DNA of 64,000 nt from Bacillus sp. sid0103 (GTDB taxonomy: Bacteria; Bacillota; Bacilli; Bacillales_B; DSM-18226), in contig NZ_JAHUWN010000007.1 in assembly GCF_019219025.1 (NCBI RefSeq), positions 62,001-126,000 on the forward strand. The letters run 5' to 3'. Below are positions 45,703 to 55,228 of the stretch, one piece after another. The number at the start of each line of letters is the position of its first letter. The stretch's first letter is position 1. Position numbers and translations under genes: made by a program. The notes under the pieces are model-generated. The model searched no databases and had not been told where the DNA came from. It saw only the letters and a program-made list of their open reading frames with translations.

Positions 45703-46392
45703 TTAGTATGCACCTTTTTTTAAAACCACCACAGCTAAAGTTCGAAGCAAAATTTTGATATCTAAATACATGGACTGGTGATAAACATAATAAAGTTCCA
45801 AATCCACTCTTTCCGGATAACCTATATCACTTCTTCCACACACTTGCCAGTAGCCGGTCATGCCTGGTTTCACAGCAAGGAGGTCTTGCCTTTTATGTTT
45901 ATACTCTTTTAATTCCTCTTCAACAATTGGGCGGGGACCAACTAAACTCATTTCCCCTTTTAAAACATTTATTAATTGAGGAAGCTCATCCAGACTGAAT
46001 TTTCGCAAAATACGGCCTAATCTTGTAATTCTGGGATCTTCATCCTGTTCAAGCTTATAATTGTTATTAATATATTTTTGATATAACACCTTATTCCTTT
46101 TTAGGATTTCATCCGCATTAACCACCATGGACCGTAACTTATAAATATAAAAGAGCTTTTCATTCTTTCCATAACGCTGCTGTTTAAAAAATAACGGCCC
46201 TTTGGAATCACCAAAGCTGTACATAATACTTATAACAATAAAAAGGGGCGATGAAATGATTAATCCTAAAATGGCTCCGATTATATCGAGACTGCGTTTT
46301 CCGAATAGATATATTGATGAAATTTTAGCCTTTTTTGTTACTGCTGCAGTTTTTGAAGGAGCGGCTTCAACTTGAGAAGTTTCTATACTCAT
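45703..46392 (-). CDS. Initiating undecaprenyl-phosphate sugar-phosphate transferase
   Basis: Transfers the first sugar phosphate to undecaprenyl phosphate. The 229 residues are of the short form: one membrane segment (about 35-58) and the catalytic domain with LFFKQQRYGKNEKLFYIYKLRSM, RITRLGRILRKFSLDELPQL and SLVGPRP. It lacks the four-helix N-terminal part of WcaJ-like forms. Adjacent to UDP-glucose dehydrogenase. Confidence 0.92.
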   Translation of the reverse strand: MSIETSQVEAAPSKTAAVTKKAKISSIYLFGKRSLDIIGAILGLIISSPLFIVISIMYSFGDSKGPLFFKQQRYGKNEKLFYIYKLRSMVVNADEILKRNKVLYQKYINNNYKLEQDEDPRITRLGRILRKFSLDELPQLINVLKGEMSLVGPRPIVEEELKEYKHKRQDLLAVKPGMTGYWQVCGRSDIGYPERVDLELYYVYHQSMYLDIKILLRTLAVVVLKKGAY

Positions 46393-46429
46393 AATGTATA
46401 TCCCCCACTGCCTTATGCTTATTTAAGAG

Positions 46430-47746
46430 TTACACGTAAGTCTTACATTCAACGTTTTTAATGGCCGGCCTGCCCACTGAATGATATTCAATTTTGTGAT
46501 CCCTCAGTGCCTCGAGATCAAAACAATTCCTACCATCGATCAAAAGTGGATATGCCATTGATTCAAATAACTTTGGGTCCAAATTCTTAACCTCATCCCA
46601 CTCAGTAACAATTAATGCTGCATTGCAGCCGAGAATAGCTTCCGCAGCAGTTTTGGCATACTGCACCCTAGAATATAAGATTGATTTCGCTTTCTCCATA
46701 GCAACCGGATCATACACAACAACAAACGCCCCGAGACTTACAAGTTCTTCAATGATTACGATGGACGCCGCTTCTCTCATATCATCGGTATTCGGTTTAA
46801 ATGCCAGGCCAAGGACAGCAATTCTCTTTCCTTCTAGCGAATCCAAACGGTTCTTTAATTTTCTTAAAAGGAGGCCTTGCTGTTGTTTGTTAACATTGAC
46901 TACACCCGTTAGCAATTCAAAATCATAGTTCACATTACCGGCAATTTGGATAAGTGCCTTTGTATCTTTCGGAAAACAGGAACCACCGTAGCCAATGCCC
47001 GCTTTTAGAAATTGGTTTCCGATGCGCTGGTCGAGGCCCATGCCATGGGCTACTTCCTCCACATTTGCACCCACACGCTCACAAATATTTGAAATTTCAT
47101 TGATAAAGCTAATTTTTGTGGCAAGAAAAGCGTTCGAAGCATACTTAATCATTTCGGCACTTCGAATATCGGTTTTATATATCTTTACGCCAAATGGCTT
47201 ATTTATTTCTTCTATAATACTTGCAGCTTCCTCACTATCGGCTCCTATAACAATACGGTCACCATGGAAGGAATCATGAATCGCTGACCCTTCTCTTAAA
47301 AACTCAGGATTTGAAACAATTTCTACTTTTACATCATTTATTAGATTTGTATTGATTATCTGTTTAAGTCTATCGTTTGTACCAACCGGGACAGTGCTTT
47401 TAGTAACTACAATTGTGTCCCGATTTATGTGTTTTGCGATATCAAGTGCTGCTTGAATGACAAAACTAAGATTAGCGGAACCATCTTCATTTTCAGGTGT
47501 TCCAACAGCAATATAAATTACCTCAGTCTCCCCTAATCCTTCTGTCGTAAAGAACAAACGGTTTGCTTCAATATTCTTTATCATTAATTTGCTTAAAGAC
47601 TGCTCATAGATAGGTGAGATCCCCTGTTTCATCATCTCAACCTTTGCTTCATCTATATCTATACAGGTTACATGATGGCCAATTTCAGAAAGGCTGACAC
47701 CCGTCACAAGACCAACATAACCCGTACCAACCACAGTAATTTTCAT
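46430..47746 (-). CDS. ugd: UDP-glucose 6-dehydrogenase
   Basis: Makes UDP-glucuronate from UDP-glucose with two NAD+, implying an acidic polysaccharide. 438 residues with GTGYVGLVTG (NAD), NPEFLREGSA, and the catalytic cysteine in GYGGSCFPKDT. GGAGG precedes the ATG. It is the first gene after a terminator and a galU relic, so it may have its own promoter. Confidence 0.95.
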   Translation of the reverse strand: MKITVVGTGYVGLVTGVSLSEIGHHVTCIDIDEAKVEMMKQGISPIYEQSLSKLMIKNIEANRLFFTTEGLGETEVIYIAVGTPENEDGSANLSFVIQAALDIAKHINRDTIVVTKSTVPVGTNDRLKQIINTNLINDVKVEIVSNPEFLREGSAIHDSFHGDRIVIGADSEEAASIIEEINKPFGVKIYKTDIRSAEMIKYASNAFLATKISFINEISNICERVGANVEEVAHGMGLDQRIGNQFLKAGIGYGGSCFPKDTKALIQIAGNVNYDFELLTGVVNVNKQQQGLLLRKLKNRLDSLEGKRIAVLGLAFKPNTDDMREAASIVIIEELVSLGAFVVVYDPVAMEKAKSILYSRVQYAKTAAEAILGCNAALIVTEWDEVKNLDPKLFESMAYPLLIDGRNCFDLEALRDHKIEYHSVGRPAIKNVECKTYV

Positions 47747-47797
47747 ATTTTCTCCTCCAGTTGATAGGGTTTATTTTGCTGTGTTTTCCAAGATTGC

Positions 47798-48002
47798 TAA
47801 ATTAGAAGGAGCAGTTCCTCGAACGGCTTCTCAGCTTGTACAATATCATCACCTAAAAGAACTGCAAATGGCTAATTGCCAATAAATTTACGTGTGCACC
47901 ATACCGCATGGCCTAAGGCTCATCTAGACTTATGTAATGAATTTCTACATTATCGGGTACCAAGACCTGCTGATGGGATAATTGTTTTTTTATTTTTGTC
48001 AA
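47798..48002 (-). pseudogene. galU: Relic of UTP-glucose-1-phosphate uridylyltransferase (galU)
   Basis: Minus-strand frames starting with TTG at 48002 read TKIKKTIIPSAGLGTR and then a stop; further on come IHYI, GHAVW and AVLLGDDIVQAEKPFEELL in other frames. These are the order and wording of GalU, but large parts are missing. UDP-glucose for the dehydrogenase must come from another galU. Confidence 0.8.
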
Positions 48003-48122
48003 TCAGTTTTCCCCCCTAGTAATATAGAAATCTTGTATTAATTCGATTGTCATGTGCCTTAGCTCCTATATGGCTATTTCAATCTATGAAAGTATTTTTT
48101 AAAATATTACAATGATAAAAAT

Positions 48123-48158
48123 TAATAAAATAAAATGACTACGGTAATTACCGAAGTC
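48123..48158 (-). terminator. Terminator after the BY-kinase gene
   Basis: GACTACGGTAATTACCGAAGTC (48137-48158) is a 22-bp palindrome with one symmetrical mismatch pair; on the minus strand an ATTTTATTTTA tract follows. It may separate the kinase pair from the ugd transcript. Confidence 0.75.
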
Positions 48159-48200
48159 ACTTCTTTGAGTAGAATTGGACTGTCCATATTTAGGGTAAGT

Positions 48201-48884
48201 TTAGTTATAATAGTCCGATTCTTTCTTGTCCGAATCATTTAAGATCGCTCCGAGTATCTTTCCCTCAGCGGCATTTAGCACTTCAATTGCTTTCTGTGCC
48301 GGGTCAAACTCTGTGCATTTACTGCGGACCACCAAAACGGATCCATCACATATATTGGCCAAAATTTGAGCATCTGTCACAACTAAAATGGGGGGCGTAT
48401 CAAACAGAATAATGTCATAAAAATGCCGCGCTTCTTCAATCAAAGCATTCATTCTTTTTGAAGCAAGCAATTCAGATGGATTGGGCGGGATTGGCCCGCT
48501 GGTAAGGATATTCAGATTTTCAACCTCACTTGTAATAACAGCCTCTACAAGTGTTGCCCCGCCTGCCAAAATATTACTAAGTCCCCTGGAATTATCCACA
48601 CGGAAGGTATAATGGACCGTTGGCTTCCGCAAATCTGCATCTATAAGTAAAACCGATTTGCCTTGCTGGGCATAGACAACAGCTAGATTTGCAGCTGTCA
48701 TCGACTTCCCTTCACCAGGAGAAGCTGAGGTTACGAGTATGGTTTTTACATCCTCACCCACGGATGAAAACTGAATATTGGTCCTGACTGTCCGGTACTG
48801 TTCAGAAATAGAAGAACGCGGGCTAAGCTTTGTAATTAAATAACGCATTGTTGTATTTTTAATTTGCTTCTTACGACGCACCAT
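48201..48884 (-). CDS. ywqD: Bacterial tyrosine kinase (CpsD/YwqD family)
   Basis: A cytoplasmic BY-kinase of about 227 residues that controls polysaccharide export. Walker A is SASPGEGKSM, Walker A' is VLLIDADLRKP, and Walker B lies in YDIILFDTPP. The C-terminal tyrosine cluster is short (SDYYN). It overlaps its membrane activator by 14 bp. ATG 48884 and the adjacent TTG 48887 are both possible starts. Confidence 0.92.
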   Translation of the reverse strand: MVRRKKQIKNTTMRYLITKLSPRSSISEQYRTVRTNIQFSSVGEDVKTILVTSASPGEGKSMTAANLAVVYAQQGKSVLLIDADLRKPTVHYTFRVDNSRGLSNILAGGATLVEAVITSEVENLNILTSGPIPPNPSELLASKRMNALIEEARHFYDIILFDTPPILVVTDAQILANICDGSVLVVRSKCTEFDPAQKAIEVLNAAEGKILGAILNDSDKKESDYYN

Positions 48885-49623
48885 CAAGCATTGCTCCTTT
48901 TTTATTTTGAACAGATTGCGTTTCGTGGATTTTAATTATTTCTTTATCCCCAATATGGGAAATCACACCCAGAACAGGTGTCTGCAATTTTTTCAAAATA
49001 TCATCTTCTGTTTTAATCTTGTTGTTCAAGTATTCTATTAAAAAGGCTATCCCTACACCTGCCATGGCACCTAAAATCATGGCGACAGCAATGTTCAGAA
49101 TTTTATTCGGCGAAACGGGTCTTGGATTAGAAGGCACTTGAGCATCGGATAAAATTTTCACATTATCTACATTCATCAGATCAGGGATTTCTAACTGAAA
49201 AATACTAACAATCGTATTGGCAATATTTGCGGCAAGTTTTGGATCATTATCCGTCACAAGTACGGTAACCACCTGCGAACTCTCTGCACTGGAAATTTCG
49301 ATTTTTTTTGCTAAAGTATTACTTGGTATTTTCAGATTTAATTCCTCATCTACACGGTCTAGAATCCTGGGGCTTAGAATGATAGCCTTATAGGTATTGA
49401 TTAATTCCACATTTGTCCGTATGTCGTTCTCAGAAAACACCTGTCCAGGAGCCGGATTCTTTTGATTAACCAGAAACTGAGAGCTATTTTGGTACACAGG
49501 CTTTAGGAAAAAAAAACTAATAACTGCCGCTGTAATCGCTGCTCCTAAAGTCAGAGATATAATAAGCCACAACCACTTCCTGAAAACCTTAAATCCCTCT
49601 CTTAAGGAAAGCTTTTCTTCCAT
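48871..49623 (-). CDS. ywqC: Wzz-domain kinase modulator (CapA/YwqC family)
   Basis: A 250-residue membrane protein that activates the BY-kinase and takes part in chain-length control. Two membrane segments (about 19-40 and 172-194) flank an outer domain with QFLVNQKNPAPGQVFSENDI and SNPRPVSPNK, the proline-rich part before the second helix. GGAGGT precedes the ATG. First gene of the locus. Confidence 0.92.
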   Translation of the reverse strand: MEEKLSLREGFKVFRKWLWLIISLTLGAAITAAVISFFFLKPVYQNSSQFLVNQKNPAPGQVFSENDIRTNVELINTYKAIILSPRILDRVDEELNLKIPSNTLAKKIEISSAESSQVVTVLVTDNDPKLAANIANTIVSIFQLEIPDLMNVDNVKILSDAQVPSNPRPVSPNKILNIAVAMILGAMAGVGIAFLIEYLNNKIKTEDDILKKLQTPVLGVISHIGDKEIIKIHETQSVQNKKGAMLDGAS

Positions 49624-49960
49624 TGATCTACCTCCATTGAATTAGTGTCATTCGGCTTGGGTCTATTCATATTATGTTTGTCCATTGATTTTAATGACCT
49701 GGACATATGGAATGGGCCGGGAAGCCTACATTTTTCTAATTATGACGGTTCATATTCAGTTAATGACAGCATACTCATTAACGGTAGCCCTTTAGTTTTG
49801 CATCAATCTTGCATCAATTGCTATCTAATTCGGACGGACCTCAATTACTGCTAGTGCAGTCTTTTCTCCTTACATAGTAATTAAGTTCCAGATTCTTGAG
49901 CTTTTTATAGATATGCTTCAAATGTTTTAAAGACTATATGATCGGAAAGGGGAATGGTCA
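49624..49960. other. Divergent promoter region of the exopolysaccharide locus
   Basis: A 337-bp gap between the modulator gene (minus) and the LCP gene (plus). I see no gene, strong hairpin or clear consensus promoter; it must contain the two divergent promoters. Confidence 0.4.
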
Positions 49961-50902
49961 ATGAAAAAAATTTTATTAATAGTCACAAGTATCATTGCTG
50001 TAATAGCAATTGGAATTGGCGGATATGTCTTTTATTTATATAATTCCGTAAAAGATACAGCGAGTGAAATGCATGAAACCATAAAGTTGAACAGGCCGCA
50101 GATTAAACCCGTAATCAGCCAGAACAGTCAGTCCACACAGACTGCCCAATCCCCTCAGCCTATCTCCTTACTGCTTATGGGAGTAGATGAGTGGGCTGGT
50201 GACAGGGGCCGCTCTGATACATTAATTGCCATGACTTTGAACCCTAAAAATGACACCATGCAAATGATAAGCATCCCACGTGATACAAGAACAGAAATTA
50301 TCGGAAAGGGTACAATAGATAAAATAAATCACGCCTATGCATTTGGAGGACCTAAAATGGCAATAGAAACGGTTGAAAACTTCACAGGTATACAAATGGA
50401 TTATTATATCCGGGTGAATATGAGGGCATTGAAAGCCCTTGTAAATGCTGTTGGCGGGGTTAAAATTCAAAATGACTTGGATTGGTTTGATGAAGGATAC
50501 TATGAAAAAGGGTATCATTATAAAAAGGGTGATTTAGAACTTAATGGGGATAAAGCACTAGGATACGTTAGAATGAGACACTTGGATCCAGATGGCGATT
50601 TTGGCAGGAACAAACGCCAACGTCAAATCATTACTGCAATTCTTGCCAAGGCTACAAGCATTTCATCTGTCACCCGCTTTAACGATATTCTGAAAGCTAT
50701 GGGAGATAATGTAAAAACAAATATGACCTTTGATGAAATGATGAATATACAAAAAAACTATCGTGAATGTATAAATAATATTTCAGAGTATGAAATCCAG
50801 GGTACTGGCGGAAAGATTGACGGTATTTATTATTTAAATGTATCTAAAGAAGAAAGAGAAAAGGTCACTCATATGTTAAAAGACAATTTAGTTAAATATT
50901 AA
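49961..50902 (+). CDS. LCP-family (LytR-CpsA-Psr) polymer ligase
   Basis: Attaches undecaprenyl-linked polymers to peptidoglycan. The 313 residues have one N-terminal membrane segment (about 5-27) and the LCP domain with LLMGVDEW, RSDTLIAMTLNPKN, SIPRDTRTEI, KINHAYAFGG and YVRMRHLDPDGDFGRNKRQRQ; the arginines and aspartates bind the pyrophosphate. Its place next to the polysaccharide genes suggests it anchors this polymer. Confidence 0.93.
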   Translation: MKKILLIVTSIIAVIAIGIGGYVFYLYNSVKDTASEMHETIKLNRPQIKPVISQNSQSTQTAQSPQPISLLLMGVDEWAGDRGRSDTLIAMTLNPKNDTMQMISIPRDTRTEIIGKGTIDKINHAYAFGGPKMAIETVENFTGIQMDYYIRVNMRALKALVNAVGGVKIQNDLDWFDEGYYEKGYHYKKGDLELNGDKALGYVRMRHLDPDGDFGRNKRQRQIITAILAKATSISSVTRFNDILKAMGDNVKTNMTFDEMMNIQKNYRECINNISEYEIQGTGGKIDGIYYLNVSKEEREKVTHMLKDNLVKY

Positions 50903-51049
50903 AGGGGCATCTTGTAAAACTATAAAAAGAACAACCGAGGGAACGTCTAATCACAAAAAATATCTCTCTTTTATTGAAAACTGTGTAAGACTCCCTCATA
51001 CCTTATCTTAGTATCTCTCCGGGTGACAGATATATTTTTATCAATATGA

Positions 51050-51754
51050 CTATTCAACATCTGTAGGTGAAGATAGTTTATCTTCATATTTGTCTACAAA
51101 AAGGTAACCACCGCTATTTACCACAGCATAATAAATTTCTTCTAATCGTAAATTTCTTCTTTTGAATTCAGCTTCAATCCACTCACGATTATAGATGCCG
51201 GAAGCGTTCTTTTCAATGATTTTCCCGTCCATTATTAGTTCAATTGGTAGCGACTCCGATGAATTGGGCAAATTTAAATCTTTTTTTATTACATTTTGAA
51301 ACGGTACCTTTTTAAGAATAGATAATTCCCCGTTCACTTCTAGTAATGCGTATTCCACTTCAAATATATTAAAGATATTCTTTTCCCTCAAAAGCTGATT
51401 AAGATCGTCAATCGAGAACTTTACCTTTTTCATATTCTTGTCAAGTAATTTTCCTTTTTCTATTAGCACGGTAGGTCTACCAGATAACCATTTTCTAAAA
51501 CTTCGACTCCTCGAAGATAACACCATGAACAAATAAAAAATTAAAACTAATACAAGAAATGAAATCAGCATTTCTTTGAACTTTAAATTCGTATCAAACC
51601 CCATGTTAGCTATAAAGGAACCAATCGTAACGGATAAGGCAAAGCTATAGTGGTTTTTATGAGAGTTAATGTGCTTTCCAATAGCCAGAGTAACGAGTAT
51701 TAAAAGCATAAAGCTGACACCCGTTCTCAGAATTGGTATAAGTGTATCTTCCAT
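51050..51754 (-). CDS. DUF421 (YetF-type) membrane protein
   Basis: A 234-residue protein with three N-terminal membrane segments (within about 7-82) and a soluble part with GRPTVLIEKGKLLDKNMKK and FNIFEVEYALLEVNGELS, the YetF pattern. Function of the family is poorly known. AGGAG precedes the ATG. Not obviously part of the polysaccharide locus. Confidence 0.85.
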   Translation of the reverse strand: MEDTLIPILRTGVSFMLLILVTLAIGKHINSHKNHYSFALSVTIGSFIANMGFDTNLKFKEMLISFLVLVLIFYLFMVLSSRSRSFRKWLSGRPTVLIEKGKLLDKNMKKVKFSIDDLNQLLREKNIFNIFEVEYALLEVNGELSILKKVPFQNVIKKDLNLPNSSESLPIELIMDGKIIEKNASGIYNREWIEAEFKRRNLRLEEIYYAVVNSGGYLFVDKYEDKLSSPTDVE

Positions 51755-51923
51755 TTAAATCTCCTGTTTACTTATATGGTTATTAACCATCTTGTCTTTA
51801 AAAGACACTGGTTTCGTTCTCTTAGAACAGAATCCATTTAGAATTCTTGATCAAATCATAAAATATCCACTTTTAATTAATTTATCTTTCCAATTAGCTA
51901 TTTTATTTATCCATCTATTTCAT

Positions 51924-51956
51924 TTAAAAAGCCCACTTAATATTATTAAGCGAGCT
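51924..51956 (-). terminator. Second terminator beyond the multi-CBM gene
   Basis: On the minus strand AGCTCGCTTAAT pairs with ATTAAGTGGGCT (two G-U pairs), followed by TTTTTAAA. Confidence 0.65.
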
Positions 51957-52062
51957 ACGAATTGAACAGTTTACTGATCAGTCCTAATCAGTCTTACATC
52001 CCAATCTCAAACAGAAAAGATTATAAATATACTAATTCCTTTTCTGCTAAATCATCACTAAC

Positions 52063-52108
52063 TAAAAAGGACCTCAACATGGCCGATAACACGACTTTTT
52101 TGAGGTCA
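52063..52108 (-). terminator. Terminator of the multi-CBM glycosidase gene
   Basis: GACCTCAA pairs with TTGAGGTC (about 52069-52107) with a long loop; CTTTTTAG follows on the minus strand. Confidence 0.65.
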
Positions 52109-52121
52109 CATTTAATTATTT

Positions 52122-55099
52122 TTATTTTTCTTTTTTATCTACAACAGTCGGTTGTCCATAGATCTCGAATTTGTCAAACGCAGGTGTATATTGTTTTGGT
52201 ACCATTACGGTATCAACAAATGGTGCTGTTCCAGATCCATTGCTTCCTCCATAAGGATTAGCACCACCGTCATAGGTGTTATTATTATAAAATTTAATGC
52301 TATTTTTACCCTTTTTAAGATTAACGTCAATGGTAACCGTCGCAAACTGCTGCCATGAAATAGTATTTTTAAAATACACTGTTTCTGACTCGCCGCCATT
52401 TACGGATATTTGTGCATACCGTTCCACCACATTATTATTGTACGAATGCGACCCAGAATACTCACCGTTTGCATATTGGACTACGAGCTTATAGCGACCT
52501 GCTTCTGGGACTTCTACTTCAGTAAGCTCCAAGTTTCTTTCATTACCGTCATAGGAAGTAATACCATTTACATATTTGCCGCCTGATGCATATTTTGCAA
52601 ACGCATCATCACGGATTAATGATGGATCTCCTTCTGCAGGTTCACCAACCACTTTAGCATTTTCTGCTTCCTCTGAATAAATTGGATCACTATTTACATA
52701 GGATGCATTAAGATAATCTAAGCTTAGTTTCGCACTGGATTGAATATCGATTAAATTAATTCCTTCACGTAAGAACATCCGTACTTTGGTGCTCTGCCAT
52801 TTTCCATTGGTATTATTTACTGGTATGTTCAGTGCATTCTTTCGATCATGGTCAATAGTAAGATCACCTGTATTTTGAGTAGAATATCTTACGGTTACAT
52901 CGTACATCCCGTCTTCTTGAACACTCATAACAAAACGAGTTTTTGCGTCAGATGACTTACTGTTTGGTGAATGGCCCGATCGATTCGTATTACTGCTTGA
53001 ATTGTCATGATAGCCTGTGACATAGCCTGCACCTTCAAAGCCTGGTGCTTTGCTCTCTCTTCTTAAGTTGCTGTCATAATCGGCAAATTCTGCCTGTACA
53101 CGGTAATTTGGCTTCGCCCCGATTTCTCCATTATAATTAAGCTCAATGGCGTCAAGAGTTGCTGCTCCCTGCCCCATTTCACCTGTATCCTGGTTGTATT
53201 TGCTGATTGCGATTGAATGTGTACCCTCTTTTAATTCAACGAATTGAGTAGCCATCCCTAACTGTTCCCAACTGTAATCGGCTCTTAACGTTACCTTAAA
53301 GGATGGCTGGTCATCAATTTTAACAAAGAATTCAGAATTCTGTCTTTGCGAGGAGGTACCGCCACCGGATTGTGCTGGTAGGTTGGCTGTTGAACCACTC
53401 CCTTCAACAATATCCAATTTATAATTTCCGTCTTTCGGAACTGTAACACTAGTAAACTTAACTACACTATCATTATAGTCAATACCGCCAATAAGTTGTC
53501 CATTAGAGGCAGCACGCCCACTATTAACCCTTGGATAAAAGCTTGCGGGATTTTGAACGTGGTTTCTAATTTCCGCATTTTCCGCCTCATACCTCTTAAA
53601 CCATGTTGTGTTAGAAGAAGAGTCCACCGCCTCGGTAATGACGGCATAATAGCTTTCCAAATTGTCAGTTTGAACTGGCAATGTAACATTTCCATTTTCA
53701 ACATCAAAATTACCATCCACTATTTGGGTTGGCTCTGCTAAAAATCCAGTCAGTCCTGTATAACCAGCACGCCATACCGTTACATGCACCTTTTTAGCAT
53801 TTTCTAGAAAACTAGGACTATTTTGGTCGCCAGTAATATTTTTAAACACAATGTTACTTTCACCGGTCGTACCGCCAAATAGGATGTTTGCTTGTTTCTT
53901 ATTATCATCAATTGTAGAGAGCCCATATAAGCCAGACCCAAAAGAGTCCCCCTCTGCATTACTTTTTACAACGTTTACTTTAGCCATGTCCCCTTGCATA
54001 TCCGCATACCACTTGTATAGCCACCACGCTCCGTTTGGTTCGTTTTGGCCTGCTAATAAGGATTTGCAGTATTCCAATAAGGGAGAGCTCCCGTTATTTT
54101 TAACTCATCATACCGTGCAATATATTGGATAAGCGAACCGCCGTTTGCAATTTCCGCCGTTGACGCATATTCATTTATATCAACTGGAATCGGGAACGGG
54201 CTCTTTCGATCTGGATATTTCGCTGCATATTGTGGAGCATACTTAGCCTCAAGTGCTCGATATAGCTCCAGATTACTTTTGGCATTGTTATACGATTTAT
54301 TCGATAATAAATGCCAAGAAACGGTATTTGGTAAACAATCATTATCAATACAGAATCGGATAAAAGATTCAAAGGCGTTGGCCTGGTAGAATAAGAAATT
54401 AGGTCCAGAAATTTTGGCACCTGGATCAATTTTCTTAATTGCCTGATAAACGGCTAACCAATCATGATTAAATGTATCTCTTGACTGCTCACCCTGCGCA
54501 GTAGTAGCATTGATGTTTGGATAACGAGTCCCATTTTGTTCCGGTTCGTTGTAAGGCACATAAATGAATTTGTCATCGGGATTCTGACCTGGGTTCTTTT
54601 GTGCCCAGTCATCTTTATAAGCCTTTATTTGAGTGGTAATTGGAGTAACTGCTTCATTAATATATTGTTCTGGAGTCCTTGATGGATAATACCAGCGGCC
54701 ATAGTAATCCTGCATGTAAATCTGAATATTATTTCCTCCAGCTTCAAAGAAATAATCGGCCACTCTCAGCCCATCACCGGAAGGATGCTGGACCCCATTA
54801 GGAGCCTTTTGCAAAATATGTGATGGTTTTATTGGGATAAGCGTGTTAATATCTGGGACGTTCGGTTCACTCAAACCATAAAGCGCAGCACTTGCCCCGT
54901 GATTGATTTTACCGAGTGAACGATCGGCCAAATCAACTGTGATTTTTGCGGGTGATGTAGAAGCAATGGATGTTGCAGTCGTAGCAGTAGTGGATGTCGC
55001 AGAAACATTTGATGAAAAAATTGGAGCCATTGTTGTCATTAACGAGCCAGCGAGAACATAGGATAATACCTTTTTTCTCTTTTTCATTTTCTTAAACAT
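52122..55099 (-). pseudogene. Secreted clan GH-A-like glycosidase with three carbohydrate-binding modules, frameshifted
   Basis: Two overlapping frames form one protein of about 990 residues. The first (55099 to 54053) has a signal peptide (MFKKMKKRKKVLSYVLAGSL), VPYNEPEQNG with a likely acid/base glutamate and VDINEYAS with a likely nucleophile, and ends GALPYWNTANPY. The second (from about 54077 to 52122) continues LLAGQNEPNGAWWLYKWY and has three CBM6/35-like modules (starting near YEAENAEIRN, VQAEFADYDS and SEEAENAKVV). One missing base near 54060 explains the break. The product could be a pseudogene or a sequencing error. I do not recognise the exact GH family; an enzyme on galactose-containing polymers would fit the GH36 neighbour. 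Confidence 0.72.
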
Positions 55100-55228
55100 A
55101 TGTTTTATCCCCTTTTATCATTTAATAAAACAGCATCCATAACCCTTTTTTACTACAGACTAGACTAGTTATGTATCCTTAAAGCTATAGACATCACCAC
55201 CTTAAATAAAAGAATTGATGTTTAGAAT

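Larger units (their letters stand above)
51755..52121. other. Intergenic region with two minus-strand terminators
   Basis: A 367-bp AT-rich gap. Apart from the two terminators listed separately, I see no gene. Confidence 0.5.
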
